From: Thermotoga sp.
GTDB taxonomy: Bacteria > Thermotogota > Thermotogae > Mesoaciditogales > Mesoaciditogaceae
DNA length: 64,000 nucleotides
Direction of reading: 5' to 3'
NCBI GenBank assembly: GCA_020722015.1
Contig: DYLQ01000006.1
Coordinates: forward strand, 1-64,000
Both the position numbers and the translations under genes were made by a program. The notes under the pieces were generated by a model. The model was not told where the DNA came from and made no database searches. It saw only the letters and a program-made list of their open reading frames with translations. Each line of letters starts with the position of its first letter. Positions within the stretch are counted from its first letter, which is position 1. Below are positions 56,026 to 64,000 of this stretch, piece after piece.

Positions 56026-57654
56026 ATGAAAGTTCTTATTATCGACGGGTACGTTGATGAACCTGCACACTTTGGTGTGCCACCTTATATTTCCGCTTAT
56101 CCGCGATACATAGCCGGTCTTGTCAATATGACCGACCATGATTTTTTTTACGACACGATAGACGGCGTAAGACAGCATGGCTTGGAAGACGCTGATATGC
56201 TGATCGTCATAGGCGGCGTTACCGTTCCGGGAAACTATGTCGGGGGCATACCGATGACAACGGAAGAAGCCAAAGAGATATCGAAAAAATTCTTTGGATC
56301 CCGAAAGATGATAATAGGTTCCATGGCACAATACGAGGTTAAGAGATCGGGTGGGGTTGTTGCAAATTTGAAAGCATTTGAAGGATACGATTTCGCGCTG
56401 TGGAACGATTACGAACGAAAACTTTACGAAATTCTCACGGGGAAAGCATGGAATAAAGGCAGATATTCTCTCGTTAAAATCGCCTCCATCGAAGGCGCTT
56501 CGATTGTCAAACAACATCCAAATTTTCCTGATTTGATGTGTGAAATAGAACTTGGAATGGGTTGCGAGAAAGAAATAAAGTGCTCATTCTGCACCGAATC
56601 AATATGGGGCAAAGCAATTTCAAGACCCATTGACGATGTGATAGAAGAAATCAGTGCGCTTTACAAATCCGGATGCAGGCATTTCAGACTCGGAAGGATC
56701 TCGAATATATTTGCCTACATGGGTGATAAATATCCCGATCCAAATGCGATAAACGCACTCTACACCGGTATAAGATCCATTGCACCGGATCTGATAACGC
56801 TTCATACCGATAATGCCAACCCCGGATATATCTATTCTCATATGAAGGAATCTGAGAAAATAGTCAGCATTATATCCGCTTACAACACGCCCGGCGATGT
56901 GTTGTCTATGGGCATAGAATCTTTCGATCCCAAAGTTATATCGATGAACAATTTGAAGATCGGAAAAGATCAAGCCTTTGACGTTATAAAGATGGTAAAT
57001 GATGTTGGTGGAAGTCGTGTGGAAGGAATACCCAAGTTGCTTCCAGGTATAAATCTTTTATATGGCCTTGTCGGAGAGACAAAAGAAACTTATAGAATAA
57101 ACTTCGAAGCTTTGATGAAAATTTTTAATGCCAATTTGATGGTCAGACGTGTTAATATAAGAAAGGTTATGGTCTTTCCGCAAACGCCACTTTTTGAGAA
57201 ATTAAATGGAAAGGCTCTGAAAATTGATGAATTCATGTACAAACACCATAAATTCATCGTAAGAAAGGAATTCGATCATGAGATGTTGAAAAGAGTTTTC
57301 CCATCGGGAAGTATTTTCAGAGATGTCATAATCGAGTATCACGACGGAAAGATTTCTTACGGGAGAAAAATGGGAACTTACGCAATGCTTATCGGCATAC
57401 CCAAAATTTTAGACCTTAGATCTCACGTGGATTGCGTTGTAGTTGATCACGGTCAAAGATCCCTTACGGCACTTCCAATTCCTTTAAAAATAAACATCGA
57501 AGGGTATGACGTGTTAAAATGGATTCCGTGTATCGGAGACAGGGCGTCGGTTGTGATATTGAAAAGACCGTTTGATTCGATGCAAGATTTTGTACGAAAG
57601 ACAAATTTGAAATTTCCGGACTGGATGAGTGGGATGGTGAGATTTGAAAGATAA
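56026..57654 (+). CDS. Radical SAM protein with CX5CX2C cluster motif
   Basis: ELGMGCEKEIKCSFCTES; N-terminal Rossmann-like domain. Confidence 0.83.
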   Translation: MKVLIIDGYVDEPAHFGVPPYISAYPRYIAGLVNMTDHDFFYDTIDGVRQHGLEDADMLIVIGGVTVPGNYVGGIPMTTEEAKEISKKFFGSRKMIIGSMAQYEVKRSGGVVANLKAFEGYDFALWNDYERKLYEILTGKAWNKGRYSLVKIASIEGASIVKQHPNFPDLMCEIELGMGCEKEIKCSFCTESIWGKAISRPIDDVIEEISALYKSGCRHFRLGRISNIFAYMGDKYPDPNAINALYTGIRSIAPDLITLHTDNANPGYIYSHMKESEKIVSIISAYNTPGDVLSMGIESFDPKVISMNNLKIGKDQAFDVIKMVNDVGGSRVEGIPKLLPGINLLYGLVGETKETYRINFEALMKIFNANLMVRRVNIRKVMVFPQTPLFEKLNGKALKIDEFMYKHHKFIVRKEFDHEMLKRVFPSGSIFRDVIIEYHDGKISYGRKMGTYAMLIGIPKILDLRSHVDCVVVDHGQRSLTALPIPLKINIEGYDVLKWIPCIGDRASVVILKRPFDSMQDFVRKTNLKFPDWMSGMVRFER

Positions 57655-58753
57655 AAGAGTCGTAATTCTTGGTGCAACAGGCACGATAGGACGTATGTCA
57701 GTTAATGTTTTAACGAGACTTGATCAATTCGAAGTCGTTGGCCTTGCCGCAGGTAAAGATGTCAAAACGCTGCTTGAAATCAAATCCAAATTTCCGCTTG
57801 CCAAGACGGCACTGACCAATATTTCGTCTGAAGATGTTGGCTTTTGTGGCCAAGATGCCGTTGAAAATTTACTTTCATCGACTGATCCTGATATCGTTAT
57901 CGTTGGTGTTTCTGGATTCATCGGCTTAAAATACGCATTACTGTCCGCAAAATATTCGAAAAGGCTTTGCCTTGCAAACAAAGAATCGGTGGTGACGGGC
58001 GGGAAATTTTTCATCGATTCTGTCAAAGCAAGTGGTTGTGAGATAATACCGGTTGACAGTGAACATAATGCTATATTTCAGTTGATGAAATCAGAAAAAT
58101 CTGAAATATCTTTTGTGTATTTGACAGCGTCCGGAGGAGCCATAAGGGATATTCCAACAGACGATCTCAAAGATGTAACACCGGATAGGGTCTTAAAGCA
58201 TCCTGTCTGGAATATGGGTGCTCGTATAACGATAGACTCTTCCACCATGTTCAACAAGGGTCTTGAAGTTATGGAGGCTCATTTTCTTTTCAATTTGGAT
58301 CCAAAGAAAATTCGTGTTTTAATTCATCCACAGGGGAAAATTCATGGTATGATTTATTTAAAAGATAACACCGTCAAGGCTTTGATGTCGAATGCTGATA
58401 TGCGCATTCCCATAACTTATGCGCTTTGCTATCCAGAAAGAACGGCACTTTTCGAAGAATTCGATCCAGCCGGCACTTTTAGCCTTTTTGAACCAGACCC
58501 TAAAAGGTATCCGGCTCTTGATCTTGCTTACAGATGTTTGAAATTAGGAGATGGATCGAGAATAGCGTACAACGCAGCAGATGAAGTGGCAGTCCAGGCT
58601 TTTCTTGAAGGTAAAATAAGGTTCACACAAATATACGATATCGTGGAAAAAGTTATAGAAAAAGGATGGCCCAAAGATGTGAAAGATTACGATTCAATAG
58701 AACAGGTGGATAGAGAGGGGAGAATCATTGCCATGGAGATGTTAGACAGATGA
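57644..58753 (+). CDS. dxr: 1-deoxy-D-xylulose 5-phosphate reductoisomerase
   Basis: ILGATGTIGRMSVNVL, ANKESVVTGG, PVDSEHNAIFQ; TTG start. Confidence 0.95.
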   Translation: MKDKRVVILGATGTIGRMSVNVLTRLDQFEVVGLAAGKDVKTLLEIKSKFPLAKTALTNISSEDVGFCGQDAVENLLSSTDPDIVIVGVSGFIGLKYALLSAKYSKRLCLANKESVVTGGKFFIDSVKASGCEIIPVDSEHNAIFQLMKSEKSEISFVYLTASGGAIRDIPTDDLKDVTPDRVLKHPVWNMGARITIDSSTMFNKGLEVMEAHFLFNLDPKKIRVLIHPQGKIHGMIYLKDNTVKALMSNADMRIPITYALCYPERTALFEEFDPAGTFSLFEPDPKRYPALDLAYRCLKLGDGSRIAYNAADEVAVQAFLEGKIRFTQIYDIVEKVIEKGWPKDVKDYDSIEQVDREGRIIAMEMLDR

Positions 58754-60243
58754 TCTTGAGTATAATATACTTCATCATCATTTTAATAGGAATAGTACTT
58801 GTTCACGAATTCGGACATTTCATCTTTGCTAAACTTTTCAAAGTCTACGTTCTTGAGTTTGCCTTTGGTTTTGGCCCTAAACTTTTTTCTTTTAAGGGGA
58901 AAGAAACGGAATACCGATTCAATGCCATACCTCTCGGAGGGTACGTGAGAATGGCAGGAGAGGATCCGAATGTCGAAAATATAAATGGGGTACCAAAGGA
59001 AAGAATGCTTTATTCAAATGCGGCTTGGAAACGTTTGATAATAGTCGCAGCAGGCCCAATTTTCAGCATTCTGGCAGCTTACGTTCTGATGATCTTCGTC
59101 TCAATCATCTGGGGATTCCCACAGGCACTTGTAGATTGGGTCGTACCCGATTCTCCAGCAGCCGTTGCCGGTTTGCAACCGGGAGACAGAATAATATCCG
59201 TCAATGGTAACGTCATATTAAATCCGAATGAAACTGTAACGTTCATAAAAGGTCAGAAAGCAGTCAACGTTGTCTACATCAAAAATGGTAAAAGATACAA
59301 AACGTCAATGGTACCTCAAGAATTAGGCCCTCAATATTTCATGGTACTTAATGGAAATGTTTCGACCAATACGACTTTGAAAAAAGTTGGCACAATTCCA
59401 TTCAATCCCCAGAATCAAATGATAAATGGATCACTTCTTACGTTCTCAAATGGCGCAACTGCTGTGCTTGTTAACTATCAATCGATACAAAAATCAAAAC
59501 TTGTGGGGATCTACATGCAGTCGATGTCAAATGAAATAGCCGCGGTAAATCAATCTGTAAAGCTAAAACCGGGAGATAAGATTTTATCAATAGATGGGAT
59601 AAGCGCAAATGGGTCTTTGAATTTACAAAATGCCATAGAAGTTGGTGAATACGCGACAGGAACAGGCAGTTTTGCGATTCTCAATGGTGATAAGGTGATC
59701 AACGTTTACAAATATGAAGCGCCTTCAAATGGCGTCAGCATCCTTTACGAAAGGAATGGGAAAATAGAGTCTTTGGTTTTAACGCACGATGAATTCAACA
59801 CTTTTATAAATTCTCTCGAACTTTTCCCATCTTACAGTAACTGGTACCCAGGTCCGATTGATGCAATTGGGTATGGCATCGTTTACACGAATAGGATCTT
59901 CACGAGCATGATAACATTCCTTGGAGGACTTTTCACCGTCAAAAACCCGTTAAACCAATTTACAGGTCCCGTTGGACTTGTCAAAATCGTCGGTCAGGCA
60001 TCTGCTCAGGGTCTTCAAACTATACTTACACTCATAGCCTTGATAACTTTAAACCTTGGGATAATAAATCTAATACCTTTTCCTGCTCTTGACGGAAGTC
60101 ATATCGTTTTTTCACTCATAGAAATTATAACGAGAAAAAGGGTTAACCCACAGATCATAGGCTACCTTAGCATGATAGGTTTTATCATACTTATGGGCTT
60201 TTTCTTTTACATAACATATCTTGATCTGGTAAGATTTTACTGA
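58750..60243 (+). CDS. rseP: RseP/site-2 protease family zinc metalloprotease with PDZ domain
   Basis: VHEFGHFIFAK, PAAVAGLQPGDRIISVNG, NLIPFPALDGSH. Confidence 0.93.
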   Translation: MILSIIYFIIILIGIVLVHEFGHFIFAKLFKVYVLEFAFGFGPKLFSFKGKETEYRFNAIPLGGYVRMAGEDPNVENINGVPKERMLYSNAAWKRLIIVAAGPIFSILAAYVLMIFVSIIWGFPQALVDWVVPDSPAAVAGLQPGDRIISVNGNVILNPNETVTFIKGQKAVNVVYIKNGKRYKTSMVPQELGPQYFMVLNGNVSTNTTLKKVGTIPFNPQNQMINGSLLTFSNGATAVLVNYQSIQKSKLVGIYMQSMSNEIAAVNQSVKLKPGDKILSIDGISANGSLNLQNAIEVGEYATGTGSFAILNGDKVINVYKYEAPSNGVSILYERNGKIESLVLTHDEFNTFINSLELFPSYSNWYPGPIDAIGYGIVYTNRIFTSMITFLGGLFTVKNPLNQFTGPVGLVKIVGQASAQGLQTILTLIALITLNLGIINLIPFPALDGSHIVFSLIEIITRKRVNPQIIGYLSMIGFIILMGFFFYITYLDLVRFY

Positions 60244-60336
60244 CTAAATTTCATTAAATCTTTTTCAAAGTTTTCATTTCCGATTCGATCATGAGTCCCT
60301 TTATTCCATCACTTTATCATGAGATATTTTTAATGT

Positions 60337-60370
60337 TATACTAAATTAACTTTAAAAAGTCATTTTTGAC
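60337..60370. repeat. Degenerate copy of the TATACTAAA intergenic repeat
   Basis: TATACTAAATTAACTTTAAAAAGTCATTTTTGAC. Confidence 0.65.
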
Positions 60371-60445
60371 GTGATGTAAGCCCTTTATATCATCTACAAG
60401 AAATCGTTCTTTGTCAAATTCATTAGAAAGAGGGGAGGAAAGATC

Positions 60446-61249
60446 TTGCTCAACGTTAAAGCATATCTTAAACCGGATACCGTTCAATCTGCTTACGAGA
60501 TGGGACAAATACCAGGTTCTCTTTACGTAAGCGGTGGACTTATGGTTGCACAGCTGAAAATTTCAAATGTTGAAAGAATTGTCGATTTGAAAAGTGTCGG
60601 ATTAACTCATATCGAAGATCACAGCGATGTGTTCAAAATCGGTGCCAATGTTAAAATATCCGATCTGATTTCAAATCCATATCTTGCAAATTTAAATGGC
60701 GATCTACTTAAAAACTCGATCAAAGAAATAGGAAGCACTCAAATAAGAAATATGGCAACTTTGGGCGGGTCAATAGCCTTTAAACTCGGATGGTCTGATA
60801 TCATAACGATCTTCATGATATTAGACTCCAACCTTGAGATCTACGATGGAGAATTCTCTAAAATTTCTCTGCAAGAATATGTAAAAAAAAGCCCAAAGGG
60901 TGTGATAATCACCGAAATAGAAGTACCAAAATCAGGAGGGATAGCCGTTTTTGAAAAATTTGCGAAATCCAACTTCGATATAGCAACGCTTAATTTGGGA
61001 CTCAAGGTTGTCTTGGATGGACAGATCGTTAAAGATGCATGTGTTGTAGTTGGTTCAAGGCCAATGGTTTCACAAAGAATAAAAGAAGTCGAGGAATTTT
61101 TGATTGGGAAGCAATTGAATGGCATTACCAAGGATGCATGTGATCTGATGGAACGCGTTGTCCAAGTTGGATCAGACATAAGGGCAAGTGCAGAATACAG
61201 AAAAGCACTTTCGAGATTTTTGCTTGATAAAGCTCTGAGGAGGGTCTAA
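60446..61249 (+). CDS. Xanthine dehydrogenase family, FAD-binding subunit (CoxM-like)
   Basis: GSTQIRNMATLGGSIAFKLGWSDI; ASAEYRKALSRFLLDKALRR. Confidence 0.87.
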   Translation: MLNVKAYLKPDTVQSAYEMGQIPGSLYVSGGLMVAQLKISNVERIVDLKSVGLTHIEDHSDVFKIGANVKISDLISNPYLANLNGDLLKNSIKEIGSTQIRNMATLGGSIAFKLGWSDIITIFMILDSNLEIYDGEFSKISLQEYVKKSPKGVIITEIEVPKSGGIAVFEKFAKSNFDIATLNLGLKVVLDGQIVKDACVVVGSRPMVSQRIKEVEEFLIGKQLNGITKDACDLMERVVQVGSDIRASAEYRKALSRFLLDKALRRV

Positions 61250-61251
61250 CC

Positions 61252-61716
61252 ATGAAAGTGACTATAAAAATCAACGGTAAAGTACAATCCGTAGAGATAG
61301 AGCCCGGAGAAATGCTTTTAGAAACACTTAGAAGACTCGGCTACAAGGGTGTAAAACATGCATGCTCTACCGCGAGTTGCGGAGCTTGTTCTGTTCAGAT
61401 CGATGGTAAACCCGTTTTGTCTTGCACAACCTTTACCGCTGCCGTCGATGGTCATGAGGTAATGACGATAGAGGGATTTTCCGACGAAAATTCGCTCTCG
61501 GATATTCAGAAGGCTCTTATAGAAGAAGGAGGCTCGCAATGCGGTTTTTGCATTCCTGGACTTGTTGTTACATCTGAAGCCCTTTTGAGAGAAAATCCTA
61601 ATCCAACACGGCAAGAGGTTATAGATTATCTTAAAGGAAATCTTTGCAGATGCACAGGTTATGAAAGTCAAACTCTCGCAATTCTTAAAGTTGCGAAAGA
61701 GAGGCAATCGAAATGA
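61252..61716 (+). CDS. Xanthine dehydrogenase family, [2Fe-2S] subunit (CoxS-like)
   Basis: CSTASCGACSVQIDGKPVLSC, GSQCGFCIPG, GNLCRCTGY. Confidence 0.95.
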   Translation: MKVTIKINGKVQSVEIEPGEMLLETLRRLGYKGVKHACSTASCGACSVQIDGKPVLSCTTFTAAVDGHEVMTIEGFSDENSLSDIQKALIEEGGSQCGFCIPGLVVTSEALLRENPNPTRQEVIDYLKGNLCRCTGYESQTLAILKVAKERQSK

Positions 61717-64000
61717 AAACTCTTATTCAGGAGAAATTGAATGTTGTTAATACCTCGATTGAAAAGGTAGATGGCAAAGCTCTTGTGAGAGGTAAACCTG
61801 TTTTCACAGATGATTTTGATCTTCCGAACACTTTAACGGTGAAGATCCTTAGAAGTCCTCATGCCCATGCAATCATAAAATCAATAGACACATCTAAAGC
61901 CATGATAGAAGGTGTTGCGTGCATTCTCACTTACAAAGATGTGCCTCATGTCATTTACACGCGGGCTGGACAGGGATATCCTGAACCTTCTCCTTACGAT
62001 ACATTTGTACTCGACAGGAAGGTCAGGTATGTCGGCGACGGAGTTGCGATAATCGCTGCCGAAAACCAAAGTATCGCAGAGAAAGCCATGAAACTCATAA
62101 AAGTTGATTACGAAATCTTACCTTCGATTCTCGATTATGAACACGCTATGGACAAAGATGCGCCGATAATTCACGATGAGTTAGAAATATCCGGTGCATA
62201 CGATCCCAAGCGCAACATAGCGGCGCATTATGAAATGGAGATAGGAAATGTTGAAGAAGAATTAAAAAAATGCGATTACGTTGTTGATGAAACTTATCAC
62301 ACGCCGAATCAATCTCATGCCATGATGGAACCTCACGGAGCCATTTCTTATTTTGATCCCAACGGAAGGTTGACGGTGATATCATCAACTCAAGTGCCAT
62401 TTCATGCAAGAAGAATAATCAAGCGTATCTTCGGGGTCAATTGCCGCGTCATAAAACCTCGCATAGGCGGAGGGTTTGGCGGAAAACAAGCACTTCACGT
62501 TGAACCTTACGTTGTCGCAGTTACCCTCAAAACCGGAAAACCCGCAAAATGCATATATTCAAGAGAAGAAACGATGACAGCATCCAACACGCGTCACGCG
62601 ATGAGATTTAGGGCAAGGGCCGGTGCCATGAAAGATGGAACGCTTGTTGCACTTGAATTGTGGGGGTTATCCAACACCGGCGCTTACGGAGAGCATGCAT
62701 TAACGGTCTTTATGGTTGGAGGATCAAAGACCCTTCCACTTTACAACAAAGTCAAAGCCGTTAAATTTGGAGGAGACGTTGTTTATTCCAACACGGAGCC
62801 AGCGGGTGCCTTCAGAGGATACGGCGCTCCTCAGGGTATGTTTCCCATCGATTCAATTCTTGATGAACTTGCGTATAAAATCGGAATGGATCCCATTGAG
62901 TTTAAATTGAAAAATTCGATCCGAGAAGGAGAGACATCGCCCATCTTCAAGATAATGGGAGAAGGGCGTGAAGGTGTGGATCAGATCATAAACAGTTGTA
63001 AGATCGAAGAATGTGCCGTCAACGGAGCCAAGAAATTTGGATGGTACGAAAAAAGAAAGAGACCGAGGATAGATCCTGAAAGGCAGATAGCTCATGGTTA
63101 CGGTGTTGCCTTTGCCATGCAGGGATCATCCATTCCAGCAATAGACATGGGCGGTGCCACGATAAAAATGAACGATGACGGTACCTTCAATTTGCTTGTC
63201 GGTGCCACAGATCTGGGAACGGGAAGTGATACGATCCTTGCTCAGATAGCCGCCGAAGTGCTTCACACAAAGGTTGAAAAGATAATCGTTTATTCTTCGG
63301 ATACAGATATGACTCCTTTTGACAAAGGTGCTTATGCATCCTCCACAACTTATGTTTCCGGAAATGCGGTCAAAAAAGCGGCCGAGAGGATGAAAGTCGA
63401 AATACTCAAGGCGGCATCGGAGATCATGAATAAACCTACTCACACTTTAGAACTCGATGAAGATAGCGTTGTTTCAGAAGACGGGGATACGTTGAGCTTT
63501 GGCGATCTACAGACAAAGCTTTTTTACACGTTCAATCAGCGTCAACTTGAAGTCACAGAATCTTTTGTGAGTGAAGTCGCTCCACCGCCTTATCTCGTTT
63601 CATTTGCGGAAGTGGAGATCGATTTGGGAAGCGGGAAAGTAAGAGTTGTTGACTTTTTGAACTACGTCGATTGTGGCGTTCCCATAAATCCGGTGCTTGC
63701 CAAAGGCCAAGTTGAAGGTGCATCGGCGCAGGGAATAGGAATGGCACTTTTTGAAGATCACATGATGGATAAAAACGGAAGACTCATCACAGACGATTTT
63801 TTCAACTACAAAATACCTGCAAGAGGAGACATTGGTAGCATAAAGGTAAGATTTGCGAGAAGTTATGAACCAACAGGACCATTTGGTGCCAAAAGCGTCT
63901 CGGAAATAGGACTTGATACACCGGGTCCAGCCATAGCAAATGCAATCTTTGATGCTGTTGGAATCAGAATGAGAAAACTTCCCATAAAATCCGAGGATCT
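61713..64000 (+). CDS. Xanthine dehydrogenase family, molybdopterin-binding subunit (partial, runs off the window)
   Basis: Open frame from ATG 61713 (ATGA overlap with 2Fe-2S gene): MKTLIQEKLNVVNTSIEKVDGKALVRGKPVFTDDF..., PRIGGGFGGKQ, AGAFRGYGAPQG, GPFGAKSVSEIG; absent from ORF track because no stop. Confidence 0.93.
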   Translation, partial: MKTLIQEKLNVVNTSIEKVDGKALVRGKPVFTDDFDLPNTLTVKILRSPHAHAIIKSIDTSKAMIEGVACILTYKDVPHVIYTRAGQGYPEPSPYDTFVLDRKVRYVGDGVAIIAAENQSIAEKAMKLIKVDYEILPSILDYEHAMDKDAPIIHDELEISGAYDPKRNIAAHYEMEIGNVEEELKKCDYVVDETYHTPNQSHAMMEPHGAISYFDPNGRLTVISSTQVPFHARRIIKRIFGVNCRVIKPRIGGGFGGKQALHVEPYVVAVTLKTGKPAKCIYSREETMTASNTRHAMRFRARAGAMKDGTLVALELWGLSNTGAYGEHALTVFMVGGSKTLPLYNKVKAVKFGGDVVYSNTEPAGAFRGYGAPQGMFPIDSILDELAYKIGMDPIEFKLKNSIREGETSPIFKIMGEGREGVDQIINSCKIEECAVNGAKKFGWYEKRKRPRIDPERQIAHGYGVAFAMQGSSIPAIDMGGATIKMNDDGTFNLLVGATDLGTGSDTILAQIAAEVLHTKVEKIIVYSSDTDMTPFDKGAYASSTTYVSGNAVKKAAERMKVEILKAASEIMNKPTHTLELDEDSVVSEDGDTLSFGDLQTKLFYTFNQRQLEVTESFVSEVAPPPYLVSFAEVEIDLGSGKVRVVDFLNYVDCGVPINPVLAKGQVEGASAQGIGMALFEDHMMDKNGRLITDDFFNYKIPARGDIGSIKVRFARSYEPTGPFGAKSVSEIGLDTPGPAIANAIFDAVGIRMRKLPIKSED

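Noticed and set aside
1-64000. CRISPR arrays, IS transposases, prophage genes, rRNA
   Set aside because: No regularly spaced repeat arrays, transposase/integrase motifs or rRNA sequences were recognised.

Overview
AT-rich bacterial chromosome segment. Gene content (GH57 glucanotransferase type, PDO/TrxB pair, SpoVS, yicC-remA-gmk-rpoZ-coaBC order, many sugar and peptide binding proteins) suggests a Thermotogota-like thermophile; this is inference, with no search run. The window encodes purine synthesis (purB, purA), MtaB, Gmk/RpoZ/CoaBC, thioredoxin system, Dxr/RseP, RNase G, tmRNA and eight tRNAs, and ends inside a xanthine-dehydrogenase-type molybdoenzyme operon whose large subunit is missing from the ORF track. 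Accessory blocks: (i) a LacI-controlled locus with two binding proteins, two permeases, a GH94 phosphorylase and a secreted GH144/glycoamylase-like enzyme, probably for beta-1,2-glucan; (ii) a three-gene ATP-grasp / opine-dehydrogenase-like / B12-mutase-like operon beside a sigma-54 activator, an isoaspartyl dipeptidase gene with a consensus -24/-12 promoter, and a DppA-like peptidase; (iii) a B12 radical SAM gene coupled to a subtilase lipoprotein; (iv) a four-AKR cluster with a Ni/Co permease and a radical SAM protein with a CX5CX2C motif. Most interesting: a CheA-like protein reduced to P2 + P5 (no Hpt, dimerization or kinase domain), encoded with CheW and CheY directly behind tmRNA, with its ribosome-binding site complementary to the tmRNA 3' end. 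Also notable: the uncharacterized B12/opine/ATP-grasp operon, a degenerate ABC ATPase preceded by tiny ORFs, a 44-aa CxxC ORF whose start lies in a 12-bp hairpin, and an intergenic repeat family including a ~150-bp imperfect palindrome.
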